Source: Ricinus communis
Lineage: Eukaryota > Streptophyta > Magnoliopsida > Malpighiales > Euphorbiaceae
NCBI RefSeq assembly: GCF_019578655.1
Contig: NC_063265.1
Coordinates: forward strand, 21,500,285-21,564,284
DNA: 64,000 nt
Reading direction: 5' to 3'
Part shown: piece by piece, positions 1 through 10,588 of the stretch
Position numbering within the stretch: the stretch's first letter is position 1
How the letters are laid out: each line of letters opens with the position of its first letter
Notes under the pieces: model-generated
Seen by the model: only the letters and a program-made list of their open reading frames with translations
The model's database searches: none
Told to the model about the DNA's origin: nothing
Program-made: the position numbers and the translations under genes

Positions 1-677
1 GATTTGGCTAAGTGAACAAAATGATCAATGAGAAAATAGAAGAGTTGAACGAGTCTATTATGGATCATGCAATGGAGGACGCATATATCCTTTTGGATTA
101 TTTTCTTATTTTTATCACACCTTCCATGAATTGTGAGGGTGATGAGTCTATGAGGGGCCCAATAGAGGAGAGATTGATGTATTCAGCGTTTGAGTTTTTC
201 TTTAACTTGGTTTTAATTGAAATAGAATTCCAAAAACTAACTAAACTTACCTTCAAGTCTTTAAGGGTGGTGATTCCTTGATTTTAAAAATTGAATATGT
301 TTCTAAAATCACTCATAATTAGAAAGAATCTTTACCTAAATAGGTTCTCCCATGCCTTTTACTCACTTTCAAGGAACTTAAAAACTATAGTGTGAGTTCC
401 TTGTAACCATCCATATTAGGATAGACAAGTCTATCTATTTGGATGTTGTTAAGATGTTTGAGAACATCTTCATAGACTCCTATCTTCCTAAAATCCACAT
501 TGAGAGAGGGCTCCTAAGGCTTTAAATTCTTCTTGAATAGGATATGGTATTTGTTTCTTACCTCTTGAGTAGTACCCTTCATTTTGGTGAAGATATCAAG
601 AGAAGAAGCTAAAATGTCTTGATCTAAGGCCTTACCTTGCCTTTGCTTGCTTGAGTGGTGGTTCTTTTAGGAGCCAT
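1..677 (-). pseudogene. Broken retroelement ORF1/gag-like protein
   Basis: Read on the minus strand from an ATG at 675-677, the sequence begins MAPKRTTTQASKGK and, after frameshifts and stops, continues with stretches such as YEDVLKHLNNIQIDRLVYP and a 'TL.FLSSLKVS' segment. That arrangement resembles the ORF1-type 'plant transposon protein' of Athila-like and related retroelements. The reading frame is broken within the first 20 codons and again several times, so it cannot make a full protein. The left end runs out of the window. The family assignment rests on motif flavour only; an unrelated degenerate gene is possible. Confidence 0.35.
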
Positions 678-719
678 TGATGTAATGTTGGAGGAGATGA
701 AGAAATTATTGATCTAAGG

Positions 720-1820
720 TGCAATTGATCTTTATTTTAATTCTAATAACCAAATTAATTATTACTAACACTATGATTGAGTGTCTGTGTAACAGAGCAT
801 CAAAGGAACCAAGCCTATCCTCAAGATTCTTTAGCCTTGAAGCAAATTTTGTAAAAATACCTAAAAAGCGCGAGGACGCTTTTAATGCGCGGGGGTGCTT
901 TTCATAATGGCTAAAAATTTACAAGATGTTGAAAAGTCCACCTGAAAGTAAGCTAATCATCTCCTGACACTTGGCAGTCAAAGTATCAAAGCTCCAAGAA
1001 GCACAAGGGTGCCTCTCTTTAGGCCTTAAGACAAAATCTAGCAGAAGATAGCGCGAGGGCGCTATTGTGGCGCAAGAGCGGTTTTCACAATTGATGCGAT
1101 GTCAGTAACCGTTGAGACATCAGCCACCCTATCAATACCACATGGTTGGAGCCGTTGGAACCCAACGTCTCTTTTTAGAAAGTGCGGGGGCGCTTTCCAT
1201 GACTTTAGGTAATTTTTACCAAGTCATCAAATCTTGCAATTGAAGAGTTTTGGCTTCATTATAACGTCTCCAAGGAGTTGGTATGTATATAAATACACTC
1301 CTTAAAGATTCTACAACGATGTGTGTGTGAATTAGATATTACCAAAACTTTTACAAATTTATTTCTCAACTTTCTACACTCATTGTCTTTCTTTGTAAAG
1401 CGTAAGTTTGAAACTCTTTATTGAACTAAAACTTAAAAGGGTTGTTGTGTGAGTCTAAGTATTAAAATACAAGGAATTGGTTATTGAATAACCATAAATA
1501 CTCAAGGGTTAAGGGTCTTAGTGAGAGATTAATACACTAAGGGGAGAGGTTTAGTGTGAGCCTTGAAAATACCAAGTTGTTAGATGAACTTGTAAAATCC
1601 AAATGTTATAATCTTAGTGATTATAGTGAAATACTCTAGTGTGATCTTGAGGAGTAGATGTAGGAAGGTTCCCGTACCACTATAAATCTTTGGTATTATC
1701 TTCTCTAACCCTTACTCTCTTTACCTTTATCTTAATCTCTTATGTTTATATCTACAGTCTTTTATTTTTGTAATTTGAGGTCACCAATTCAATCCTCCTT
1801 CTTGGTTCCAAAGGACAACA
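720..1820 (+). repeat. Ty1/copia-type LTR (solo or 3' LTR)
   Basis: The right half has the organisation of a plant copia LTR: a TATA box (tatataaata, about 1285-1294), a run of phrases such as 'gtgtgagccttgaaaatacc', the segment 'accactataaatctttgg', and a terminus 'attcaatcctccttcttggttcc...acaaca' ending at 1820. The same terminal phrases occur in the LTRs at 56038-56987 and 60317-61309, so these belong to related families. No primer-binding site follows position 1820, so this is a solo LTR or a 3' LTR. The left boundary is uncertain (about 680-720). Confidence 0.6.
868..1198 (+). repeat. Dispersed GCGC-rich motif repeated in LTR U3
   Basis: Five near-copies of a GC-rich 16-mer close to GCGCGRGGRCGCTTTT stand at 868-883, 887-902, 1051-1065, 1070-1085 and 1182-1197, inside otherwise AT-rich DNA just upstream of the LTR TATA box. 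Each copy can form a short imperfect palindrome (GCG...CGC). Their position in the presumed U3 suggests an enhancer-like element, which is inference. Confidence 0.55.
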
Positions 1821-1824
1821 AAAA

Positions 1825-2281
1825 TGTAAAGAGATGTTTTGGGGAAGTGCTTTTTGATAGAGAAAAATTTAAAATTGAGAATAAAGACAATGAATATGAG
1901 TGAAATGCATATAGAGATGATGATGGAGGTATTTATATTCAAAAGCATTTGAAAAACGATAAAATTGTCTTTAAGAGGTGTAACTCCTCATAAAATGGTA
2001 AAATATAATGGTAATATTTTTACAGAAATCAGGCTTTTTGCGACCTTAATACATAGAGTGAGACCGCAAAATTCAAATTTTTGTCAAAACGGCTAGTTTG
2101 ACTAGCGGCGACTACGAATTCTAAGAGCGCAATCGCAGAAATGAGCAAAACTCTGGCAGAAGCAAAGCCTTGGTTTTGGCTGCATTTCGTGACTTTGCCT
2201 TAGTATCATGACCGTGATTTTTGAAAAGTTAAGAGAAAAAATCTTTTTTTTGAAAAAGTAGTTCATTTGGCCCTGGATACA
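1825..2281 (-). repeat. Copia 3' LTR, minus orientation
   Basis: The piece begins TG and ends CA on the plus strand (TGTAAAGAGA ... CTGGATACA). On the minus strand it lies directly downstream of the copia RNase H remnant at 2390-3790. It has a minus-strand TATA box (tgaatataaatacc, about 1926-1940). It therefore reads as the 3' LTR of that minus-strand element, abutting the plus-strand LTR that ends at 1820. No target duplication was recognised. Confidence 0.5.
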
Positions 2282-2389
2282 ATAATTTTTTTTAATGTAT
2301 GAATGGATATAAGGATAATGAATGCATTATTATGAGTCATATTCATTTCCATCAAAAAGCACCTATACAAAAAAATTAATCAATCAAGC

Positions 2390-3790
2390 ATACTATTCAA
2401 GATAGTTTCCATCAAGCATACCAAGTTCCATTCTAATAAAGTTTAATCTTTCCTCACAAAGGATTTTCGTGAAAATATTAGCAAGTTGCTTATTAGTATC
2501 AATAAATTCTAACAACACATTACCATTTTGTACATAATCTCTTAAAAGTGATGCCTATTGTCTATGTGTTTACTCCTAGAATATTGAATGAGTTCTTAGA
2601 CAAGTTAATTGCACTAGTATTATCACATTTTATAGATATATTGCTAAGCACTTGCCCATACTCCTTGAGTTGTTGTTTCATCTATAGAATTTAAGTACAA
2701 CAACAACCCGCCACCATATATTCTGCTTCTACAGTGGACAAGGCAATTGAGACTTGCTTCTTATTAAACCAAGAAACTAGGCACTCTCCTAAGAAATGGC
2801 AAGTTTCGAAAGTGCTCTTTCTATCTAAGAGACTACTAGCATAATCAGCATTGGAGAAACCAATTATGTTAAATGATGTATCCTTTGAATACCAAAGAGC
2901 TAAATGCATAATGCCTTATAAATATTTTAAAATTATTTTAAATGCTATGCAAATATGACTCTCTAGGACTAGATTGAAATCAAGCATACAAATAAACGCT
3001 ATACATAATATCGGGTCTAGAAGTTGTGAGATAAAATAGAGATCCAATCATACTTATATTTTTTCTCATCAGTTGGCTTACCTTTTTTTATCTTTGTCCA
3101 ATTTTATTGATGTGCTCATTAGTATCTTGGCAATTTTGCATCCTTCCATTCCAAAATTTTTTAGAACCTCTTGGGTATACTTGAATTGGTTAATCAAGAT
3201 GTTATGCTTGCATTGTTTGATTTGCAATCCTAGGAAGAACTTGAGTTCTCCCATCATGCTAATCCCAAATTATTTAGTCATATACTTAGAAAATTCTTCA
3301 CATAGGAATTCATTAGTAGCACTAAATACTATATCATTAACATAAATTTAAACAATTAAGGTATCATGATTATGAGTTTTTACAAAGAGCATAGTGTCAA
3401 CCTTCACTTTTGACAAATTATTTTATAGCAAAAATGTGCTAAGTCTTTCATACCAAGCTCTAGGAGCTTGTTTTAAACCATACAAGAATTTTGATAATTT
3501 AACAACATGGTTTGAAAATTCATGATGCTTAAAACTAGGAAGTTGTTCAACATACACTTCTTTTTCAATAAAATCATTTAAAATTGTACTTTTTACATCC
3601 ATTCCAAAAAGTTAAAAATTCATATGACAAGCATAGGCTAGCAAAAATCTAATTGCTTCTAATCTTGCTAAAAAGTAAATTCATCATAGTCAATTTAGAG
3701 TTTATCAAAAAATGGATGGTTTGGTTTAGCAATATATCTTGTAACTCAATTGACAACTTAATGTTTTTCCTATACAAACAGAGCTAATTG
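2390..3790 (-). pseudogene. Ty1/copia pol remnant (reverse transcriptase and RNase H)
   Basis: Minus-strand frames give the conserved order of a copia pol C-terminus. [16 protein letters not shown] block lies near 3437-3485. A catalytic block reading IYVNDIVFSATN lies near 3320-3351, where the second residue group is YVND rather than YVDD. It is followed by GELKFFLGLQIKQ, SLFYLTTSRPDIMYSV and an RNase H segment (2691-2909) with SNADYA, SLLDRKST and STVEAEY. Several stops and frameshifts interrupt it, and the changed aspartate would itself inactivate polymerisation. Gag, protease and integrase are not seen upstream, so this is the 3' third of an old element whose LTR is at 1825-2281. Confidence 0.85.
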
Positions 3791-4299
3791 CAAAAAAATA
3801 TGTTAAGGAAAAAACTGGATAACAGATAATTAAAATCATTGTAAAAAAAATAAAATGTCTCAGATAGGAATCGAACCATGGTACAAATAGGTGTTATAAT
3901 AGAATATGAATATAATGATGGAAAATGAAATGGTTTTTATTAACTTTGAGTAAGTATGTAGTTGTCATCTATTAGCAATAATGGGTGGTTTGTTTCAAAA
4001 AAATTTATTACAATTTTGAAACACAAAAATACAATGGTTATCTTTAAGAATTTGAAGGGTCTGAGTTTATAAAATACAACATTTATGATTTCTAAGTTTC
4101 TACATAAAAATAACCATTGGTTTTACTGTTTAAGATCTATACTTCTGTATAATCTTCTAAGCAACCAAAACATCTGAAAAAGCCATGGAATTGAAGGTTA
4201 GACATTCAAGAAAATAATTTATCTGTAATAAGTTTTACGAGTTGTTGTGTTTAATAATATTATCTTGACATTTCTGAAATGATAACATTTTTTCTATAT
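3791..4299. other. Intergenic, no gene seen; lone tRNA-type B box
   Basis: AT-rich sequence with no coding signal. On the minus strand 3867-3877 reads GGTTCGATTCC, a good pol III B box / T-arm, followed by TATCTGAGAC. There is no A box at the right distance, so this is at most a tRNA or SINE fragment. Confidence 0.3.
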
Positions 4300-5591
4300 A
4301 TTAGGGTTAGAGACCTATTACCTAAAGACCAGCATCCTAGATTTACAATTCGCCTTATAATAACCGATTGGAGAAATAAAATTGTGAGGTTCTCTTCTTT
4401 TTATATTACTTTACTCTTTTAGATTTATTCATTTTTTAACTTTATTTTTGTCAATTTCTTTTGCAGAACATCCTCATTTTTTTTTGTAAGAGAACATCTA
4501 GGCAACAAAAAGTTCACTGTGGTTTTATTTGATCCATTCGAGTACCTTAAAATCAAGTACCATTTCTACTTGTACATTCCCAGGCCTCTAAGAAGGAAAA
4601 TATTTTATATGGGTAGAAATTAGAAGAGCTCTATGGGTGCAAAGGATCTAAAAGATGGAGATACATTGGAGTTTGTTTTGATTGACAAAGACCCGGATAA
4701 CGCAGTTTTTACTCTGAATATAATGAAAGCGTAGGGCTAGGATGGATGAAGCTTATGATGGCAGTAATTTTTGTTATTTTTTGTTATTTAAGAATCATTT
4801 TAGTTATTACGTTATTATATTTTCTTATTTAAAATCATATATTTTATTCTCTTTTACATATTCTTGACTAGAAAAATTTAACCAACTTCTAGAAACATCA
4901 CTACTATTTACTTTTGTTTATAGCATGTAGTTAAAATGACATTTCAATATGCATGCTCATACAAACTCGGACTTTTCAAATTTAAGAAGTCTTAACATAC
5001 CCTAATAGGATCTTTCAATATTTCACATTGACATTATATAAACTCAGACTTAATAGCACTCTAATCTTACACACTCTTCATAATCTAATAAACTCTTTCC
5101 CCATCTTTTTCTCTTTAGAATACAAGAAGTTTGAGATCACTACTTAATAAAATGGAAGTTGCTATAGTAATGGTCCACCCTTACTCTACAAGAAAGGTTG
5201 TAAGTGTTGTTTTAAATTGTTAATGTCAAATATTAAAGTTACTTTCTTTTAACATATTATGCCCATATCTTGAATCTAGATTCCTAATCATTTCTTTTAG
5301 GTTTTACAACCTTCGGATTTTGCAATAGTGATGCTTGGAACTAAAAATAAAAGAGTAATATTGAAGAAGGGACGTCGTGTGATTCATTTTGCTGTTAGAT
5401 ATGTATATAAGAGGTTGTATCTTAGGAGTAAAAGAAATAGTACTACAGAATATGTTTGTAGCTTTTAGAGTGGGTGGGAAGATTTTGTTCATATTTTTCA
5501 ATTAAAAAAGGGAGATGAATGCTATATGCGCTGGGGTGATCTTGAAAGCTATTTTTACATTAGAGTTTTGGGAGATAGCAAGGAAATTTAG
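4300..5591 (+). pseudogene. B3 DNA-binding-domain-like pseudogene (two B3-like pieces)
   Basis: Two coding-like islands lie in one orientation. The first (about 4305-4735) gives RDLLPKDQHPRFTIRL, then KKFTVVLFDPFEYLKIKY and DLKDGDTLEFVLIDKD. The second (about 5300-5591) gives VLQPSDFAIVMLGTKNKR, a stop, then GWEDFVHIFQLKKGDECY. The pattern 'GW..FV....LK.GD.C/L.F' is characteristic of plant B3 domains (REM or DUF313-like), which bind DNA in the nucleus. A splice-like pyrimidine tract and AG precede each island. In-frame stops (for example near 4620 and 5470) show it is not intact. No complete domain is readable, so the assignment is tentative. Confidence 0.4.
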
Positions 5592-5930
5592 ACTGGTATA
5601 ATAAGACTGATTATCTATAGATTATGTATACATTGGATGGATTCTAAATCAGTCTACACATTATGTCTTTGTACTAATTGATTCTCAAGTATTTGTATAT
5701 ACCCTATGTTTCAGTATTTAAAATACACGACAAAATAGAAATGGAACAAGTAATATAATAAAATATAGATACCATATTCAAAATAAATAAAATTAAAAAT
5801 GTTACACATTGCTAATATGGTTGTTTTTTTCTAGGGCTGACGAAAACCATTACAAACAAAAAATTGTCTGAGGCACATACAACATTAATAAAGAACTATA
5901 ACAGCAACACCATCGTTGTGCATACCCTTA
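5592..5930. other. Intergenic, nothing recognised
   Basis: AT-rich spacer between the B3-like remnant and the next minus-strand remnant. No ORF, repeat or RNA signal was seen. Confidence 0.5.
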
Positions 5931-7058
5931 CTATGCGGTATGCACTCCAAAATGATCGCGTAAGGAGGTTATCATAGCGTGGACGTCATATATGTCATCC
6001 TTTACACTCTCAAACCTATCAATGAAGTTTGACATCGAATGGTTCATAGACGAAATGTCCTGCTCCATTTTCTCATGCTTCTTTTCCATGCGCAATAGAG
6101 AGTGTCCAACAGTTTTTTGCATGTCCTCAACCTGCGAATATAACTTGGCAATCATGATGGTTACTTAGCTCGAAGACCCAAAATTCTTTGCCTCCACACA
6201 TGTCTCGTCCTTAAACGCTTACAACTCAACCAGCTTTGCTTTGATCTCTTTCAATTGAATCAGGATCTCTGCACGTCCACTTATACCCACCCATGCATCT
6301 CCTTCTTGGTTGTCGCTTTCATCCTTATCAAGCTCGGCTGCATTGTTAATATGAATTTCATCTTTCATAAAAACAAATCTATCTTTTTCTCTCTTTATAA
6401 CTGTGAAGTGGTATGGTGAGTGTGAGATTATGTTCAGTAGAGCTAATCATGGAACTTGGCACATATTTTTCTAAGTCAAATACTTTGAGCTTGATAGCAA
6501 TATGAGTTATAAATGCACCAACATTGATTAAACTCTTATCTTTAAGTACAATGTCATATAACTATTTCTGAAACCACCTGCCAGTTTGCACCCTATGCCT
6601 TTCTTCATGCACCATAGGAAAAATAGCTCAGAATTATTTATCACTCCACTACTTTCCCCTTTAGCTTGCACACTGTATATCATGAGCCTATGAATGTATA
6701 TCAATGCTATTTTATTAAGGTATGATGCTTTAGAACACCCTACTCTAAACTAGGCACGTCTTGAGAGCTAACCCATCAACCTCTTCAGCTATGCCTAAAG
6801 TCTTTAAAGAATCTTGACATGCAAATCTACTAGACATGAACTTATAGGTTTTCAAAACCTTATACCTTTATTTTGCAGGTCATTTATGATTTTTATTTTG
6901 TTTGAAGGAACAGACTAAATCTCTGGTGAAGATTCTTTCGCTCCTCTAGCTGGTTGCTTTCTCTTATGTTGATTGCTACTTTCGGCCCTGCTCTTGTCTT
7001 CTTCTAGAGTTTTTGTTGGATCTACCTTCTTATAAGAAATGGTCTTCACTCTCACCAT
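5931..7058 (-). pseudogene. Degenerate retroelement-associated ORF with coiled-coil tail
   Basis: A minus-strand reading can start at 7058 (MVRVKTISYKKVDPTKTLEE), with a basic Ser/Lys-rich segment (RKQPARGAKESSPE). It then passes through several stops to 'LFFLWCMKKGIG' and an acidic stretch (AAELDKDESDNQEGDAW). It ends with a 74-codon open stretch (5931-6155) rich in heptad-like Met/Ile/Leu spacing (MEKKHEKMEQDISSMN), which is likely coiled coil. The layout, with a basic N-terminus, an 'LFFLWC' core and a coiled-coil end, resembles the 'putative plant transposon protein' ORFs that accompany Athila-like elements. Many stops make it non-functional. I cannot exclude a decayed host gene. Confidence 0.35.
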
Positions 7059-7559
7059 TTTTACACAACTCGATAACCTAGATTTACAGAGGGCTAAATT
7101 AGGGTGGGTAATAATTTAGGGATTAAAAAATTAGTATTAGGGGTGAATTTAAGGGTGAATATCGAGAGACAGGGGAAAAAGACAAAAGAACGAAAAAAGA
7201 AGCCTTTTATATTCAATAGTTCTTTAGGGCGTCGTTATCACTCAAGTGAGACTATTATACCCCTCTTGGATAAAGTATGGTTGAATAACTTGTATTTAAA
7301 AGTTTAGATAAATAAATCCATGCATTATCTGGTGTCTTAGGTTTGATAAATCCCTAGAATTCAAAGGAAAACAAATACTTACTACATTTTAAATAGAAAT
7401 ATGGGGCATTGGAAAAATTTAAAAATAAAAATTTCAAATTATAAGACAAATCAAACAAGAGTGAAAATAAAAAGTACTGCTGAACATAGTGTTCAAATCA
7501 GAATTGTATGTTCTTCATTTAAATTCAAAGTCCCCTTTACATCTTCAGATCCTTGGCTA
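7059..7559. other. Intergenic, nothing recognised
   Basis: AT-rich spacer. A 67-codon plus-strand open stretch (7104-7307) lacks any recognisable motif and looks like chance. Confidence 0.4.
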
Positions 7560-8976
7560 GGTTGAGTAGCCTAATTTTCACTAAGGGTGTGACTAGTGTT
7601 CCAACCGCTGCAATTTCCACGAGGTCTATGTGGTCCATGACCTCTATGTTCTCCTCCACCATGTCCTCCATGATATTCTTCATGCCTTGATCTATATCTT
7701 ATGATGCATGGCCAACCGTGGCTGCGTGTGGCACATCTATATCTTAGCAACACCTGTAAATTTCTCAAGCAGTTTACATATGATGTGCCACAAGCATAAT
7801 CTGTGTATTGTATCGGGCATTCCTCCTTTTACAGTAGCCTTGATGCTCTCGCATTGATTGGTCAATATGGCATAAAGATGCACATCTCCTATTGTAGAAA
7901 TCCAAGTAGAGAACAGCCACTTGAATGATTCAGTTGTGCAAAACCAAGGCATAGACTAGAAGAATAGATTGGCCATGGTGGTTTACGCCAACAATAGTTG
8001 CAAATGGCATCTTGTATCGGTTGATGAGATATGTGGTGTCAAAACTCACCACATTGTCAAACTCTTGAAAAGCAACCTTGCAATATGGATGAACTCAAAG
8101 CACATTTTTTAGTCTTCCTTCTTCATCTGTATCAATTAAATAAAAATCTCTATCATTTTGTTGCATGGATAGGAACAATTTGTGAATGGCCTTTGCATCA
8201 CCATCACCGAGTCTAAGTCTCCTCCTACTTTCAATGAAGTTCTTACAGTCTTTAAGGAGGTAACCTCAATTTTCAGGGCCACCTTTCTGAACCCCAAGCA
8301 ACCGAATACTCTTGGACCTTATTCCAACAATGTCGTTTGCTTCTAGAGACTTCTTCATTTCAATACTCAAGTTCCTATTGTTGGGCATCAATCTCGACAT
8401 GTCAGGATCAAGATCGTGTTTGTGATCATATATTCATTTAGAAACCATCCAAACACCACCTTTTATAACTGCACTTATCCTTGGAGGACATTTTATCCTC
8501 TTGGATAATCTTTCTATATATGCTTTCCTCTTTCTATCACAGTTAATTGTTTTGTACTTGTAATATCCACTTTTATCCTTACTGGTTGATTTCTTTGCTA
8601 TGTTAAATCGTTTCAATGCACCATGAAGTTTATAAGCATGAAATAAGTTATTAATATTGGGAAATAACATTCCTGGCTTAGGACCTTTTTCATAGTTCAA
8701 ATAATTATTACCTTCGATTTGATTAACTATATCAATATCGTCATAGTTCATAGAATCATTTGAATCTTCAGCTAAATCGTTACCTATTTCATCTTTTTTA
8801 GAATCAGGAACATGTGCATCTTTCCCTACATCGCCATTATTTTCATCTTAATTGTTCATCACATCTAGGTTACCATGGCTTCTATCACCATTTTCTATCA
8901 AACTATCGTCTTCACTATACTCAAATATCTCCTCCAGTAATTGCTTTATGTGTTGGTTATTATATAAATCATCCAT
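7560..8976 (-). pseudogene. FAR1/FRS-like (MULE transposase-derived) pseudogene
   Basis: Read on the minus strand from ATG 8976 (MDDLYNNQHIKQLL). An acidic N-terminus is followed by a FAR1-type DNA-binding domain (8434-8700) with KPGMLFPNINNLFHAYKLHG, RKRKAYIERLSKRIKCP and HKHDLD. Next comes the MULE transposase core, with FDTTYLINRYKMPFATIVGV (about 8040), then ESFKWLFSTWIS, AILTNQCESIKATVK and MPDTIHRLCLWHI (7740-7940). FAR1/FRS proteins are nuclear transcription factors domesticated from Mutator-like transposases. Here there is an in-frame stop near 8848, another just before HKHDLD, and a frameshift near 7950. The C-terminal SWIM zinc finger is missing, so it is broken and 3'-truncated. 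It may be a decayed FRS gene or a decayed MULE transposase; I cannot tell which. Confidence 0.75.
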
Positions 8977-9506
8977 TGAAAAAGCAAGTGCAAGAGAGGG
9001 AGATACTAGAAGAAAAACTGAAATTATTTTCCAGATTTTGATTTTGTTTGGCAATATCTAAATTCGTTCACCTTATAGTAACCTAAATTAAATTGAATTA
9101 ATTATTTAGCTGTTGAAATTAAATATGAAAAAAAAGAGAGATTTTGAAGCCATCCGGTGCAACTTCTGTAGCGGTAATACAATATCTTCTAATGGCATCA
9201 AAAAAAGAAAATAATATTTTAGTGATATTATTTCTCATTTTATAAATTAATACAGATCAAACTAATAGGTTTAGCAGCACTTTTTTCTTATAGATGTTGA
9301 TATAATATACCTAATTAATGATTTAACGTGTTTTAGGAATTTCTGAATATGTGTCGGCAAAGCTCTCTCAACCGTTTTTAATGCCTATTGCTTATATAGT
9401 TACATCACCGAATCTTATGGGAATCTAACAAAGAAGTACCACAAATGGTCTTCTATGTTTTAAAAATTCTCCAAATTTTGGAGCAGTTATATGTTCGTTA
9501 GGAGTT
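8977..9506. other. Intergenic, nothing recognised
   Basis: AT-rich sequence upstream (minus sense) of the FAR1-like remnant. It holds no supported gene. The open stretches across 8814-9061 are shadows of the FAR1-like N-terminus. Confidence 0.4.
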
Positions 9507-9618
9507 ATTATATTAAGACAGTGCTTTCTAATTGATAAAAAAGAAAAAAAGAATTATATTAATACAGTGCTTTCTAATTGATAATAATAAAAAAAAGAAT
9601 TATATTAAGACAGCGCTT
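9507..9618 (+). repeat. 46-bp tandem repeat, about 2.4 copies
   Basis: Copies start at 9507, 9553 and 9599. Each opens with attatattaakacagtg and continues with ctttctaattgata and an A-rich tail; the third is cut short. The array ends directly at the start of the conserved distal block. The gene B locus has no matching array. Confidence 0.75.
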
Positions 9619-9850
9619 AAAAATAAGCTGTGTCGTCAACCAAGAATCCCGGCAAAACCTTGAGGACGGAACATGCCCTCCAAAAGATGTGGTGACGTGG
9701 CAGCTGAGACACGTGCATGGGAGTGGCGGCCATGCTCATGCCTCGTGTCTTCCATGCATAACATTGCATCCCCAGCCTCATTTCCACGAGCTATTTTCCA
9801 ACCATATTAAAATAATAATCTGCCCTAATTCATATCAACTCTTGTTCATA
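9619..9850 (+). promoter_or_regulatory. Conserved distal block A upstream of bHLH gene A
   Basis: This block matches 25267-25500 upstream of gene B at roughly three quarters identity by eye, and both copies have the same orientation and lie upstream of their bHLH gene. It is more GC-rich than its surroundings. It has CATGC cores at 9672-9676, 9731-9735, 9737-9741 and 9753-9757, a TGACGTGGCA element at 9693-9702 and a perfect palindromic G-box CACGTG at 9710-9715. CATGC is the core bound by rice IDEF1 and RY-binding B3 factors. G-boxes are the targets of bHLH IVc/IVb proteins that switch on Ib bHLH genes under iron deficiency. A 45-codon ORF (9673-9810) is colinear with one in block B. A regulatory role is inference; a short transcript or peptide is the alternative. 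Confidence 0.55.
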
Positions 9851-10588
9851 TCGATAAGCCTGGCTTGTTTGATCTTTTATTTAGTGACTAGTGGATCTTA
9901 TATTTTATTTAAATCTTTTCTTTTCCTTTTATTCCCAATTTTTAAAACCTCGAATAGAAAGGTGAAGAAGGTGTCATCCATGATCTCACTATATATAAAT
10001 ATATATAATTTGATGTTTATTCTCTCAGTTGTGTCACTCCTCTTGACCAATTAATAGATGGTTCCACTATCAACTATTTATTTATTTATTGATTGAGCAA
10101 ACAGAATGCAGTTTCCATTTTTATGCTCAAAATAAGTCAAATTCAATTGAAACTATTGACGTGTATACCTAAATGCCAATTTATTTAAAAAAATTATAAA
10201 AAAGAACATTTTGCAATTCGGCCCCTTTAGCAGAATCATTTCAATATATATATAAAGCTAAGGTTCAAAAATGTATTAATACTTTTTAACGCATAAGCTT
10301 AAAAATTTTAAAATAGAAATGTAACAATTCTAACACTGGATAATTTTGATATATAATTACAATAACAATTTATAATTTTTATATTTAATGTATTTTATTA
10401 GTAATGAGTATAAATATAATTAATATATTATTTTTTAATTAAGTAATAATTTTAATTTTCAAAATATAGCATATTAATATTATTTATTAATATTAATCAT
10501 AGGTACAACACATTCATCGATTCCCTTTATACATGTGCGGTTAGGTTGACATTAAATTCTGCATAGCTTGTTAATTAGATTAGAGTTA
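9851..10588. other. Upstream spacer of gene A with a partly conserved stretch
   Basis: No gene was found. Between 9960 and 10140 the sequence still aligns in patches with 25870-26070 at the gene B locus (for example 'gtgtcactcctcttgaccaat...gattgttccactatcaa'-like phrases, and 'aaataagtcaaatt'). It includes a TATA-like tract (9990-10010). The rest is AT-rich and unmatched. Confidence 0.45.

Noticed and set aside
3073..3345. 90-codon plus-strand ORF
   Set aside because: It is the antisense shadow of the minus-strand copia reverse transcriptase.
9578..10054. 158-codon plus-strand ORF over the gene A distal block
   Set aside because: The frame differs from the colinear frame shared with block B, is low-complexity downstream of the block, and has no counterpart at the gene B locus.
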